Made by a program: the position numbers and the translations under genes
Notes under the pieces: model-generated
The model's input: only the letters and a program-made list of their open reading frames with translations
Told to the model about the DNA's origin: nothing
Databases searched by the model: none
Part shown: positions 21,209 to 28,973 of the stretch, piece after piece
Position numbering within the stretch: the first letter of the stretch is position 1
How the letters are laid out: each line of letters begins with the position of its first letter
DNA from: an uncultured Dysosmobacter sp.
Lineage (GTDB): Bacteria; Bacillota; Clostridia; Oscillospirales; Oscillospiraceae
Length of the DNA stretch: 31,917 bases
Assembly (NCBI GenBank): GCA_934504065.1
Contig: CAKSVQ010000014.1
Span: 1-31,917 of the forward strand
Reading direction: 5' to 3'

Positions 21209-21618
21209 TTTGCTTTCCCCAATTCGTCTTTCAGGATATTCAGATATGTCTTTTTGTGGTCTGCAATAGATGGCTTGATAAACGGATGCGCCCGGTTGCC
21301 CGCTGTCCAGTGCCATATCCCTTGTTCATCCTGATAGCACCAGGGTGTGGGCCGCCCGTCTCCGTTTTCCGCATAGACGCCAGTGCCCATTTCCTGGTAA
21401 ACCGCGTAATTCACATCCGTGCCCACATACATTTCTCCGCCGCCCGCTTCTGCGTGCTCCGCGTGGGTGATGCTGTTTCTCAAATTGCCGGTGTCAACCG
21501 GGCATAAATCCTTTGCGTATTCCTCCGCCTTCTCCCCGCAGCGCCACAAGGCGCGCTCACAGATATCATGCAGCGCCGCGATTATTTCGGCGGAATTATC
21601 CACGAACTGTATGCTCAT
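21202..21618 (-). CDS. HK97 gp10-like head-tail protein
   Basis: 138 residues matching HK97 gp10 family features: the N-terminal helix (IIAALHDICERALWRCGEKA), then DLCPVDTGNLRNSITH and MYVGTDVNYAVYQEMGTGVY, ending HPFIKPSIADHKKTYLNILK. This protein usually helps join head and tail. Its place between minor head protein and accessory operon is earlier than the usual spot beside the connector genes. Start overlaps the previous stop (AATGA). Confidence 0.87.
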   Translation of the reverse strand: MSIQFVDNSAEIIAALHDICERALWRCGEKAEEYAKDLCPVDTGNLRNSITHAEHAEAGGGEMYVGTDVNYAVYQEMGTGVYAENGDGRPTPWCYQDEQGIWHWTAGNRAHPFIKPSIADHKKTYLNILKDELGKANK

Positions 21619-22841
21619 TTCCCGTTTTCCTTTCGTTTCTTCCTCAGCGCTTCTAACAGCTCATCCCATTTATCCGGCTGTGTATATTTGATCTCCTGAA
21701 ATTGTGCGAATGATTTCGGCGCTTTCCCGCCCAAAATGTTGATAAAATCCGCATATTCCCGCTTGTCCGCCTGGTAGTTCTTCCCGGCCTTTGCCAACGC
21801 GGCCCACTGCTCCGGGGTGTGCTGGGCTTTTTTTTCGTCATACCATTCCCGGTACGATTTTTTCTTTACCAGCTCATACCGCCCCGTTTCCGGGTCTTTG
21901 ACCCGCATCATGTGATTCTCCGCCTCCAGGTCGTCATCCGTGGCGGTGACCACCGTGCATCGGCAGTTATACAGCTCATGCCCCGGCGCGCCCAAGGAGC
22001 CATCGCCGGGAAACATCATTTTATAGCCGCCGACGTCAAACGGCTGATCGTAGTCCACAATCTGATTGTCTGCCATACCGTGATCGTGGCGGGTGCGCAG
22101 GTCTTTCGTTGCTACCCATTTTTTCCTGGATTTGATGCCCCATTGGGCATCGGCAGCGGCGTAGCTGTCCATTCTACCGGCGTTCTGGGCCGCCGTTACC
22201 GACGTGCGGGCGCTGCGGATGGCGCTCACACGGCTCATGGTGACGATCCTGGTCTGCAAATCGTCCGCCATCTGCTTGATGCTGCGGCCCTGCAAAATGG
22301 AGCTTGTGACGCTGGCCGTGATCTGCTGCTTGCCAAACTGCAAATCAATGCCCCGCTTCACGGCCATCGCCTCCGGGTAGTATGGCATCACGTCCGGCTG
22401 CTCCACGATCAGTCGCTTTACTGTTTGCTCGTCAAAAAGCGAAAAATCCGCATTGGGGTGTAGGCTTTCGATGGTGTAGGCGGTATAATTTCGGTTCAGG
22501 CTGTAAATTCCCGGCGTTGCATCGTTGACATAGGCAATTGCGGTTTCCTTTGCCTCGGTCATTCTCTGGGCCAGTTTGTCCCGCAGCGATTCCAGCCGAG
22601 CCCCCCGCCCGATCTGGGCCAGCCTCCATTGCCGGTAGTCGCTTTCCGTCCACTCCTTGCCATTGTGCATGGTTCCGATCAGCTTTTTCATTTTTTCGTC
22701 CAGCTTGGCAAAATGCTCAAAATAGTCGTCTATTGTCTCCTGCAATTCCTTTGCCGCCTGGCCGTAAATCTCATTGATCCGCTTTTCCAGCTCCAAAAGC
22801 GCACCGTCGGTGCCTCTGTCCGCCTCACTGCGCCGCGCCAT
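21615..22841 (-). CDS. Minor head protein (Mu F-like)
   Basis: About 408 residues. The C-terminal half contains the phage Mu F-like minor head domain: KKWVATKDLRTRHDHGMADN, KMMFPGDGSLGAPGHELYNC and CRCTV, features of the SPP1 gp7 / Mu F domain. The N-terminal half is long helices. A C-terminal extension is charged (KKSYREWYDEKKAQHTPEQW). It sits on the portal and may aid DNA injection. Start put at ATG 22841 (MARRSEAD), overlapping the portal gene by 17 nt; the upstream start in the frame is a TTG. Confidence 0.9.
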   Translation of the reverse strand: MARRSEADRGTDGALLELEKRINEIYGQAAKELQETIDDYFEHFAKLDEKMKKLIGTMHNGKEWTESDYRQWRLAQIGRGARLESLRDKLAQRMTEAKETAIAYVNDATPGIYSLNRNYTAYTIESLHPNADFSLFDEQTVKRLIVEQPDVMPYYPEAMAVKRGIDLQFGKQQITASVTSSILQGRSIKQMADDLQTRIVTMSRVSAIRSARTSVTAAQNAGRMDSYAAADAQWGIKSRKKWVATKDLRTRHDHGMADNQIVDYDQPFDVGGYKMMFPGDGSLGAPGHELYNCRCTVVTATDDDLEAENHMMRVKDPETGRYELVKKKSYREWYDEKKAQHTPEQWAALAKAGKNYQADKREYADFINILGGKAPKSFAQFQEIKYTQPDKWDELLEALRKKRKENGK

Positions 22842-24198
22842 TGCCGTTTTCACCGCCCAGGACAATATTTATGTCCGCATCCGCTTTGCGCGTCAGGATG
22901 TCCGGCACTTCCTCCGGCAGCAGCCAGGGCAGATGCCGCAGAACCGTTTCATCATCAAGATAATTCGCCGCCGAAAGCACCATGTTTGTTACCTCCGCCT
23001 GATTGATAATCTTGTTCCAGGTAAACGCCGGTTCCGCGTCGGCGATTCCCGCCAGCTCCGCAATCTGTTGCACAAAATCGATCAAAAAGTATTCAAAATC
23101 CGCACATTTGTTGTCCTGGGCCTGATAGGCCGCCTCAATTTCCGTGGTGGTCTTTTCCACCGCGGACAGGGCCGACACATCCAGCAGCTGCGCGTCCTCA
23201 TAGATGTCCCGGCGCAGGATTTCCAGCATGGTCTTTCTCGCTTCTACCGGCACATCCAGGGTGTGCGGCTCCGCCGCTACGCCGTCGTCAGTGTTGACCA
23301 TGGCCGCCCGGACGGAGTACATCCGCTGTAAGAACTGCGCCAGATCGGGATCATCCATTGCCCCGGTGTTTTTTAGTATCCAATACACGCCGGATGCATC
23401 GATCTGGTTGGCGAACCCGGATTTGACAAAATCATAGCAGTCGATGGATTCCCGCAGCCCCACCAGCTCGCTTTCATGGGTGTCATTGCCCCAAAGCGTC
23501 ACAATGGGCAGGCGGGTGTAGTTCTCGTCGCACTGGTCGATCACTCCCAGCGCGTTCCGCGTCTCCCGGCGCACATAGCCCCGCTTCGGGGCCATCAGCT
23601 CTGCCGTATTGGTTCCCTCCGCGCTCCACTCGCTGACCCCGTCAGGCTCATACAGTGTGGCCCGGAACACGGTTTTCCGCCCGGTCTCCCGGAACCAATA
23701 GCGGACGCCCGCCATCAGCTCCCCGGTTCCCTCGTCCCGCAGCGGCACAAAGCCGGGGCTGCCCGCCGTGTCGGCGAAGGAAAACACCTCCAAATGGTCA
23801 AGGTTCCAGTAGCCGAACGCCACGCCCTGCGCCAGCGCCAGCTTCGCCGCCTGCTGCAACCTGTTGTCAAACGCTTTCCCCAGCTTTTCCTTTTTGGCCT
23901 CGTCCATGTTGACGCCGTTGGCCAGAATATAACCCACCTCCTGCGTCACCAGCCGCCGGAAAACAAGGGATTTCAGCCGGTAATCACTCGACCAGATATC
24001 CGGTGTTTTGTTTCCTGACAGGGTAAAAATAACCTTTTGCATCCGCTCGATGGTCAGATTGTGCTTGTTGTAATAGGCCATTCCCGCCACCGCGTCCTTG
24101 TATGCCTTTGTCCCCCGGTGCGCGTTCACCGCCTCCCGCAGGAAATCACCCACCCGCCCGGCGGCAATCGCCTCCTGCAAATCCTGGTATGTTTTCAT
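22825..24198 (-). CDS. Portal protein (SPP1 gp6-like)
   Basis: 457 residues matching SPP1-type portals, the dodecameric ring through which DNA enters and leaves the head. Landmarks are IFTLSGNKTPDIWSSDYRLK, LVTQEVGYILANGVNMDEAK, YWFRETGRKTVFRATLYEPD, YTRLPIVTLWGNDTHESELV and LRESIDCYDFVKSGFANQID (the central conserved helix). The C-terminus is flexible (GGENGNGAAQ). GGAGG precedes the ATG 15 nt after the terminase stop, in standard TerS-TerL-portal-minor head order. Confidence 0.94.
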   Translation of the reverse strand: MKTYQDLQEAIAAGRVGDFLREAVNAHRGTKAYKDAVAGMAYYNKHNLTIERMQKVIFTLSGNKTPDIWSSDYRLKSLVFRRLVTQEVGYILANGVNMDEAKKEKLGKAFDNRLQQAAKLALAQGVAFGYWNLDHLEVFSFADTAGSPGFVPLRDEGTGELMAGVRYWFRETGRKTVFRATLYEPDGVSEWSAEGTNTAELMAPKRGYVRRETRNALGVIDQCDENYTRLPIVTLWGNDTHESELVGLRESIDCYDFVKSGFANQIDASGVYWILKNTGAMDDPDLAQFLQRMYSVRAAMVNTDDGVAAEPHTLDVPVEARKTMLEILRRDIYEDAQLLDVSALSAVEKTTTEIEAAYQAQDNKCADFEYFLIDFVQQIAELAGIADAEPAFTWNKIINQAEVTNMVLSAANYLDDETVLRHLPWLLPEEVPDILTRKADADINIVLGGENGNGAAQ

Positions 24199-24213
24199 CC
24201 GTTTCCTCCAATT

Positions 24214-25461
24214 TTAAAGCAGAGCCGCCGCAGCCGGAGGCAACTCTGTATTTTTCTTCACTTTGTACCGCATAATTGTATTACAAAAATATCGAATATC
24301 GTCCATCGCGTGGTCATTCTCTTTCACAACGCTATCGTCGTTCTTTTTTTCGTCCCAACAATACAGGCCAAATTCCCGGATGCTGTCCACGCATGATCTG
24401 TGTATTTTAATATTTCCGTCCCGAAGATAAGTCGCTGTCCGCCGGATACCGTCAAGCACATTGTTATTCGCGGCCATAACCTTAAATTTCCGCTTTTTCA
24501 GCGATGTGATAAATGATGCAGCCGACGGATCTACAAGTACCCGCTTGATGGTGTATCCACTGGCCAACTCTTCGATTGCATCACAGTGCTCTTCGTCCGT
24601 TTTGTTCCGATTGCTGTCCCTGCCAGAGTAGTAATACTCTTTGATTCTGACAGCCTTGTCCCCAGTGACACTCCACAGCCCGGCGGAACAGGGGTTTCTT
24701 GTTCCGTAGTCCACAGATATGTAATACTCTGCTCCTTCCGGGCGATCATCGGTAATGTTGCCCTCCCCGAAGTCGTACACAAGCCCTTCCGCCAACACCC
24801 ACAGGCCCAGGACATACCGCTGATAAAATACGCCAGTGTACATCCTCTCATACCGCTCTCGGATTTTGGGGGAAAGGCTCAGGTTGTCGGCCATTGTAAA
24901 ATGCACATGGAGCGCATTCATTTCTTTCGCCTTCAGCACCCATTTTTTATTAAACCAGTGTTCCGGGCCGCCGGGGTTGCAGTTAAACCAAAGCTTGGAG
25001 CCATCGACGGAGCACCGGGCCGTGACCTGCTCCACAAAAGACTGCGGCATCAAGGCCACTTCGTCCAGCAGCGCCCCGGCAAGGGTGATGCCCTGAACCA
25101 GGGTATAGGAGCTTTCATCACGCCCGCCGAACAAATAATAGACGTTCTCCCGTCCGCAACCATCAGTAACAATAAGCTTGTTTTCCTGCCGCTTTTCCAC
25201 GATACGCAGGTCAGGCGGAACCCAATCGGCAAGGTGAATAATCACATTTCGCCGCAAACTTTGAATGGTTCTGCCACAGATTCCGAATACTTGTCCGTTA
25301 AAACACGACATGCTCCACAGAATAAACCCTACGGACATACTAACGGTTTTCCCCGAACGAATAGAGCCGTCACAAATAATTGCGTCTCTGTCCCGAAACT
25401 TTGGCTGTTGCCACCAGAGCATGGCCAGCTTTTGTCGCTTACTCAACTTCTGGTAGATCAT
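24214..25461 (-). CDS. terL: Terminase large subunit
   Basis: 415 residues: packaging motor ATPase plus nuclease. Walker A-like GSIRSGKT at about residue 32, Walker B LLDEVAL at ~132, and an adenine/coupling stretch (SKLWFNCNPGGPEHWFNKKW). The RNase H-like nuclease has acidic residues in YYISVDYGTRNP, RVLVDPSAASF and NDHAMDDIRYF. Similar to the PBSX/SPP1-type Terminase_3 family. Its start overlaps the small subunit's end by 23 nt, with GGAGAG upstream. Length is normal. Typical of headful packaging in this family, though the packaging mode is not certain from sequence. Confidence 0.96.
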   Translation of the reverse strand: MIYQKLSKRQKLAMLWWQQPKFRDRDAIICDGSIRSGKTVSMSVGFILWSMSCFNGQVFGICGRTIQSLRRNVIIHLADWVPPDLRIVEKRQENKLIVTDGCGRENVYYLFGGRDESSYTLVQGITLAGALLDEVALMPQSFVEQVTARCSVDGSKLWFNCNPGGPEHWFNKKWVLKAKEMNALHVHFTMADNLSLSPKIRERYERMYTGVFYQRYVLGLWVLAEGLVYDFGEGNITDDRPEGAEYYISVDYGTRNPCSAGLWSVTGDKAVRIKEYYYSGRDSNRNKTDEEHCDAIEELASGYTIKRVLVDPSAASFITSLKKRKFKVMAANNNVLDGIRRTATYLRDGNIKIHRSCVDSIREFGLYCWDEKKNDDSVVKENDHAMDDIRYFCNTIMRYKVKKNTELPPAAAALL

Positions 25462-25810
25462 CCGTGTTTATCTCTCCAGTCTTTGCAATTGCTTCCAGCA
25501 GATTGTTCTTTTCACCGGCCACAGTCACATCCACGTTGTCACGCTGTCCAAGGTATTGTTTCCCTAAAAATATTGCCATGGATGCCGATTTTTCAGCCAA
25601 TCGCCACTGGCTCCGCCGCAGTGAAATTTTACCCACGCCGCGCTTTTGTGAAAAAACTTCCGAAAAACTTCTCTTATAGGTTCGTTTGCACCATGTTTCC
25701 AATGTGTCCGAGCATACATCAAACCAGCCGCAGATTTCCTCAAGCGTGCATTGCAGGCCGCAGAGGTTCTCGAACTGCTTCTGATCTATTTCCTTTCTTG
25801 GCCTTGCCAT
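25439..25810 (-). CDS. terS: Terminase small subunit
   Basis: 123 residues that recognise the packaging site and load the large subunit. The N-terminal half has an HTH (FENLCGLQCTLEEICGWFDV, CSDTLETWCKRTYKRSFSEV) for DNA binding. The centre is an oligomerisation stretch (ISLRRSQWRLAEKSASMAIF), followed by the typical LGKQYLGQRDNVDV segment and an acidic tail (TDDLPEVE) to contact the large subunit. GGAAGGAGG lies 6 nt before the ATG. It overlaps the large-subunit gene. Confidence 0.93.
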   Translation of the reverse strand: MARPRKEIDQKQFENLCGLQCTLEEICGWFDVCSDTLETWCKRTYKRSFSEVFSQKRGVGKISLRRSQWRLAEKSASMAIFLGKQYLGQRDNVDVTVAGEKNNLLEAIAKTGEINTDDLPEVE

Positions 25811-25916
25811 ATACGCCCTCCTTCCTTTTCTGACGCTTTATAAATTTCTGCATATCGCGCTTTAGATACAGGCTGCTCGTCCTGGCGATAATCGCCTGTG
25901 CCTCTTCAATCGTCAT
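25740..25916 (-). CDS. Doubtful small ORF overlapping methylase end and terS start (58 aa)
   Basis: Reads MTIEEAQAIIARTSSLYLKR and then a very basic stretch. Its ATG overlaps the end of the methylase gene by 11 nt and it covers the otherwise empty 95 bp before terS, but then runs 71 nt into terS in another frame. It could be a real small basic protein or a by-product of the terS leader. Confidence 0.35.
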   Translation of the reverse strand: MTIEEAQAIIARTSSLYLKRDMQKFIKRQKRKEGVYGKAKKGNRSEAVREPLRPAMHA

Positions 25917-27096
25917 TCAGCAAAACCGCCTTTCCGCCTGTAAACTTCTCCCACCGATCAATGATAACGTCCGCATATTTTGGATCAAACTCCATGCAAA
26001 ACGCATGCCGCCCGTTCTGCTCCGCTGCCATGATGGTAGTGCCGGAACCGGCAAACAGATCCAGCACATTCTCGCCAGGTTTGCTGGAGCACTGCATCAG
26101 GTAATCAAATAGCTTGATGGGCTTCATGGTCGGGTGCTCCGCAGACCGTACCGGCTTATCAAAGTTCAAAACCGTGCTTTGTTTCCGATTTCTGAAAAAA
26201 TAATGGGAATGCCCGTCTTTCCAGCCGTACAGGCACGGCTCGTGTTCATCCTCTATTTCAGTTTCTCCGTACAAACACGGTTCGTGCTTCCATTGGTAGT
26301 CCTGCCGCCCCATAACGATAGAATTTTTTACCCAGATCAAGCACTGCCGCACCCGGAGCATGGCATCTCTGCATGCGCCCCGGAAATTATATCCCTCAGA
26401 ATCTGCGTGCCAGATATAAAACGGGGCGCCAGGCTTTAGCACCATCGCAACGTTCGAAAATGCATCCGCCAAGAACTGCCGGAACTCCGCATCCTGCATA
26501 TTATCATTTTTAATTTTCCCGGCGGCGCCCTGATAGTTGACATTATACGGTGGGTCTGTGATAAGCAAGTCGATTTGTGCCCCCCCCACAAGCTTTTGTA
26601 CATCTGTCAAAGATGTACTGTCTCCGCACATCAGCCGATGATCGCCAAGCTGGTACACATCTCCTAATTTGCTCTTTGGCTCTGCTGGAAGAACAGGGTC
26701 GTAATTGTCCTCGACAACGGAATCGTCCAGCTCGTCTCGCAGCCCCCAGTCAAAGTCAAATGCTTGCAGGTCAAGCCCCGGCAGCTCATCAGCCAGCAAA
26801 TCAAAGTCCCAGTCGCTCTCGTTGCTCTTGTTATCCACCAGCCGCAGGGCATTGACCTGCTCCGGGGTTAGGTCATCCACGCAGACACAGGGGACGGTTT
26901 TCATGCCCAGCTTCTTTGCGGCTTCCGCTCTGCAATGTCCGATGACGATCACACCATCCCGGTCGATCACTACCGGCTGCACAAAGCCATACTGCCGGAT
27001 GCTCTCGGCCACATTGGCAATCTGCTTTTTGTCGTGCTTCTTTGCGTTCTTTGCATACGGCACGATTTCGCTAAGCTTTTTCTGTACAATGTCCAT
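25906..27096 (-). CDS. ParB-like domain fused to DNA adenine/cytosine-N4 methylase
   Basis: 396 residues. Residues ~1-85 are a ParB/Sulfiredoxin-like nuclease domain (ESIRQYGFVQPVVIDRDGVI, then GHCRAEAAKKLGMKTVPCVC). The rest is an N6-adenine/N4-cytosine methylase: catalytic DPPY in LLITDPPYNVNYQG (~180) precedes the SAM-binding NVLDLFAGSGTTIMAAEQ (~345), the beta-class order. Bacillota phages use this to mark their DNA. Oddity: HEPCLYG occurs twice, 16 residues apart, where relatives have it once. Start at 27096 has GGAGG at 5 nt. First gene before terS. Confidence 0.93.
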   Translation of the reverse strand: MDIVQKKLSEIVPYAKNAKKHDKKQIANVAESIRQYGFVQPVVIDRDGVIVIGHCRAEAAKKLGMKTVPCVCVDDLTPEQVNALRLVDNKSNESDWDFDLLADELPGLDLQAFDFDWGLRDELDDSVVEDNYDPVLPAEPKSKLGDVYQLGDHRLMCGDSTSLTDVQKLVGGAQIDLLITDPPYNVNYQGAAGKIKNDNMQDAEFRQFLADAFSNVAMVLKPGAPFYIWHADSEGYNFRGACRDAMLRVRQCLIWVKNSIVMGRQDYQWKHEPCLYGETEIEDEHEPCLYGWKDGHSHYFFRNRKQSTVLNFDKPVRSAEHPTMKPIKLFDYLMQCSSKPGENVLDLFAGSGTTIMAAEQNGRHAFCMEFDPKYADVIIDRWEKFTGGKAVLLNDD

Positions 27097-27150
27097 AAAA
27101 ACCTCCATTTTCTCCAGAATACAACATCTTTAAGGCCGTGATACACACTT

Positions 27151-27462
27151 TTATAAAAACCCCATTTCCTTTGCCACGGCATACACAAATTCCCGATTCC
27201 AGTCCCTGGCTGTCCCCTCCGAAATATGCAGCTGCACGGCGGCACCGGGAACGTTATACCGCCGTTTTTTGTATACCAGCTCGATCAATTGCAACCGCTC
27301 ATGTCCCCGGTACTGCCGTGCTGTCTGGCGCAGCACTTTTTCCAGCGCTTTGTCAAATTTCGCCTTTTGCCCCGGCCCCTGTGTCTGAGCCATGTTGCAG
27401 CCAAAGCTATACATGATCGATTTTTTAACGTAATCGTGCCAAAGATATTTCGGTCTCGACAT
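27151..27462 (-). CDS. ArpU/RinA-like late transcription regulator
   Basis: 103 residues. The C-terminal part (LIELVYKKRRYNVPGAAVQL, then HISEGTARDWNREFVYAVAK) is a sigma-70 region 4-like HTH as in ArpU/RinA-type phage regulators that turn on the packaging and structural genes. The N-terminal part is basic (SRPKYLWHDYVKKSIMYSFG). It lies just upstream of the methylase and terminase genes, the standard position. Start at 27462 (MSRPKYL) has GAAAGGAG upstream; the open frame before it lies in the leader with a 13-bp inverted repeat. Confidence 0.83.
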   Translation of the reverse strand: MSRPKYLWHDYVKKSIMYSFGCNMAQTQGPGQKAKFDKALEKVLRQTARQYRGHERLQLIELVYKKRRYNVPGAAVQLHISEGTARDWNREFVYAVAKEMGFL

Positions 27463-27488
27463 TTCCCGCTCCTTTCGTATCTTATGAA

Positions 27489-27557
27489 ATCCCTGTATAG
27501 ACCTATAACAACACATACACAAGATATAAAATATTATTTATATATCTATACAGGGAT
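27489..27557. repeat. 13-bp inverted repeat flanking the AT-rich leader of the ArpU-like gene
   Basis: ATCCCTGTATAGA (27489-27501) is repeated in perfect inverted form at 27545-27557 around a 43-bp AT-rich stretch with TATAAA/TATATA elements. Two half-sites around a promoter suggest operators for a dimeric repressor or activator controlling the leftward regulator gene. The role is inferred. Confidence 0.65.
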
Positions 27558-27575
27558 CATGTAATTTATAAAACC

Positions 27576-27725
27576 CTACGCGCCATCGGAGGCGAATTTG
27601 CACAGACCTGGGTAATCCTCTGCCGGGCACCACGCGCCCCTGGCGGGGCAATCCGGGTTGGCACAGCGTCCGCCCTTTTTCCGCCATTCGCATTGGCCCG
27701 ATCCATACACGGGCCTGGCTTCCAT
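27576..27725 (-). CDS. Small cysteine-rich (zinc-binding) protein (49 aa)
   Basis: Reads MEARPVYGSGQCEWRKKGGR, then CANPDC, CP and GLCKFASDGA: six cysteines at zinc-finger spacing. The neighbouring frame that spans the same DNA gives a Cys-poor, Arg/Gly/Pro-rich product and is a shadow. Its ATG has no clear ribosome binding site, so it may start further up at a non-ATG codon, coupled to the preceding zinc-finger gene. Resembles small Cys-rich phage proteins of the early region. Confidence 0.6.
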   Translation of the reverse strand: MEARPVYGSGQCEWRKKGGRCANPDCPARGAWCPAEDYPGLCKFASDGA

Positions 27726-27745
27726 CGGCGGTGCTGGGATGCCTG

Positions 27746-27934
27746 TCAGCCGTCGTCAATACCTGCCAGGAGCCGCTCCAGCGGGCTGAGCGGTGCTTTC
27801 GCTTCCCGCGATGCTACAAGCTTCCCGTAGCTTGTCCCCGCCTCCACGGCGTCCTGAGCGGTCTGACACAGGCGGCACCGCCCGGCTTTGTTTACGTTAT
27901 TCTCAGATTTGCAAATCCTGCACCTTTTTTTCAC
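27746..27934 (-). CDS. Small zinc-finger protein (62 aa)
   Basis: Starts MKKRCRICKSENNVNKAGRC, making a C-x2-C-x10-C-x2-C zinc ribbon, followed by a helical part (LCQTAQDAVEAGTSYGKLVA). GTG start overlaps the previous stop (GTGA). Common type of small phage protein, probably nucleic-acid or protein binding. Specific role unknown. Confidence 0.8.
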   Translation of the reverse strand: MKKRCRICKSENNVNKAGRCRLCQTAQDAVEAGTSYGKLVASREAKAPLSPLERLLAGIDDG

Positions 27935-28194
27935 TTCGGTTCCCTCTGTTCCCCATAGTTGCAGAACCCATCATAACCGCAACCGTTGTAGCCATTCCAC
28001 ACCTTGCAAAACACACCAACGTTGTTACGGCACATATGCCTGCAGTCCCGGCACCTGACCACTGGGACGGCATCAACGGTCGGGGAATTGTCCAGGGAAC
28101 ATTTGCAGGAATGATACGGAACCATCAGTATTCCATTGTTGTCAAATCCATACGGGAATTTGAATTTAACTTTGTCAGCGTCAATCAGCCGCAT
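27931..28194 (-). CDS. Small Cys-rich phage protein (MRLIDADK family, 87 aa)
   Basis: Starts MRLIDADKVKFKFPYGFDNN, an opening common to small early phage proteins of Bacillota. The second half carries a cysteine cluster (CRDCRHMCRNNVGVFC, then GYNGCGYDGFC) likely to bind zinc. AAAGGAGG precedes the ATG. The gene overlaps its neighbours on both sides. Function unknown. Confidence 0.82.
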   Translation of the reverse strand: MRLIDADKVKFKFPYGFDNNGILMVPYHSCKCSLDNSPTVDAVPVVRCRDCRHMCRNNVGVFCKVWNGYNGCGYDGFCNYGEQREPK

Positions 28195-28411
28195 TCTCTG
28201 TGCCTCCTTTCTCCGGCGGTTCGGGGAGCGGCATCCAGTGGGATATGTAGCTACGCCAAGGGGATTTTTCCTCTATCAAGGCGTTTATAATCTCGCCGCT
28301 ACCGCTAACACGCCAAACCTTTTGTTCATGGTTGTATTCGGCGGGTAAAACATACTTTCCCTCGGCATACTCATCGTCACCGTACCAAGCTGGTCGATAG
28401 GTGCAGAGCAA
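28181..28411 (-). CDS. C-terminal part of DUF551 protein, separated by an in-frame TGA
   Basis: The open frame after the TGA at 28427-28429 continues in the same frame as the gene before it: five codons, then TTG at 28411. It encodes VLLCTYRPAWYGDDEYAEGK and ends SYISHWMPLPEPPE, the typical end of DUF551, whose typical beginning WIPCSERLPES closes the preceding gene. So these look like one interrupted gene. It has no ATG and no clear ribosome binding site. Read-through or a nonsense mutation are both possible. Confidence 0.75.
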   Translation of the reverse strand: MLCTYRPAWYGDDEYAEGKYVLPAEYNHEQKVWRVSGSGEIINALIEEKSPWRSYISHWMPLPEPPEKGGTENAAD

Positions 28412-28426
28412 AACGTTATATTGCTC

Positions 28427-28669
28427 TCAAACATTACCGCTCTCCGGCAAGCGCTCACTGCACGGAATCCATGTGTTGTCCATCGTTGGTTTCACGGGAT
28501 TAACCTTGATAATCTTGTATTCCGCTCTACGATTGCCGCTGATTTCTGCTGTATGTTCTGATACTCTTGTAATTATTCCACTCTCTAAGTTGGAAGAAGT
28601 TCCGTTGTAGTTCAGAAATACAACATAATCTCCAATGCTTAATTCATTTCCTAAAAAATCATGTGCCAT
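28427..28669 (-). CDS. N-terminal part of DUF551-type protein, ends at in-frame TGA
   Basis: 80 residues. Residues ~1-62 form a small beta-barrel-like module (DFLGNELSIGDYVVFLNYNG, GIITRVSEHTAEISGNRRAE) not part of DUF551. The last residues, TWIPCSERLPESGNV, are the beginning of DUF551, whose remainder follows in the same frame after the TGA. The start at 28669 has GGAGG 6 nt upstream; the ATG at 28675 is too close. With the TGA read as a sense codon the protein would be ~162 residues. Confidence 0.78.
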   Translation of the reverse strand: MAHDFLGNELSIGDYVVFLNYNGTSSNLESGIITRVSEHTAEISGNRRAEYKIIKVNPVKPTMDNTWIPCSERLPESGNV

Positions 28670-28973
28670 GGTCATCCTCCAAATCCATTTTTGCGCCGCA
28701 ATGGCAATACGGGTATCTCCGGCAAGCCTCCCCGTATTCTCCGGCTTCCAGCAGGTTGTGCAGGTCTATGTTGTCCACTTTGCGCCCACACACGGAGCAT
28801 TCCAGGCATAGGGTCATTTCATCGGCAAGGCGGATATTCCATTTCCCATGCCGCACCGGCTCCACGTCTGCGGCGGGAATTGCTTCAAAATCGGATACAA
28901 CCGCCGAACATCTTTCGTCTGCGTTGTAGTGCAGCAACTCAATCGCCGTCTTCCGGCTAATGTAATCACTCAT
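28659..28973 (-). CDS. Small zinc-binding phage protein (104 aa)
   Basis: Starts MSDYISRKTAIELLHYNADE and contains EAIPAADVEPVRHGKWNIRL, then two Cys pairs (CLECSVCGRK and YCHCGAK) forming a zinc ribbon. Very common early protein of Bacillota phages without assigned role. GGAGG lies 7 nt before the ATG, which overlaps the previous stop (ATGA). Overlaps the next gene by 11 nt. Confidence 0.85.
   Translation of the reverse strand: MSDYISRKTAIELLHYNADERCSAVVSDFEAIPAADVEPVRHGKWNIRLADEMTLCLECSVCGRKVDNIDLHNLLEAGEYGEACRRYPYCHCGAKMDLEDDHGT

Noticed and set aside
27538..27759. 73-residue minus-strand ORF
   Set aside because: Another frame on the same strand gives a six-cysteine zinc-finger-like protein (27576-27725); this one is basic, low in pattern, and reads into the operator region.
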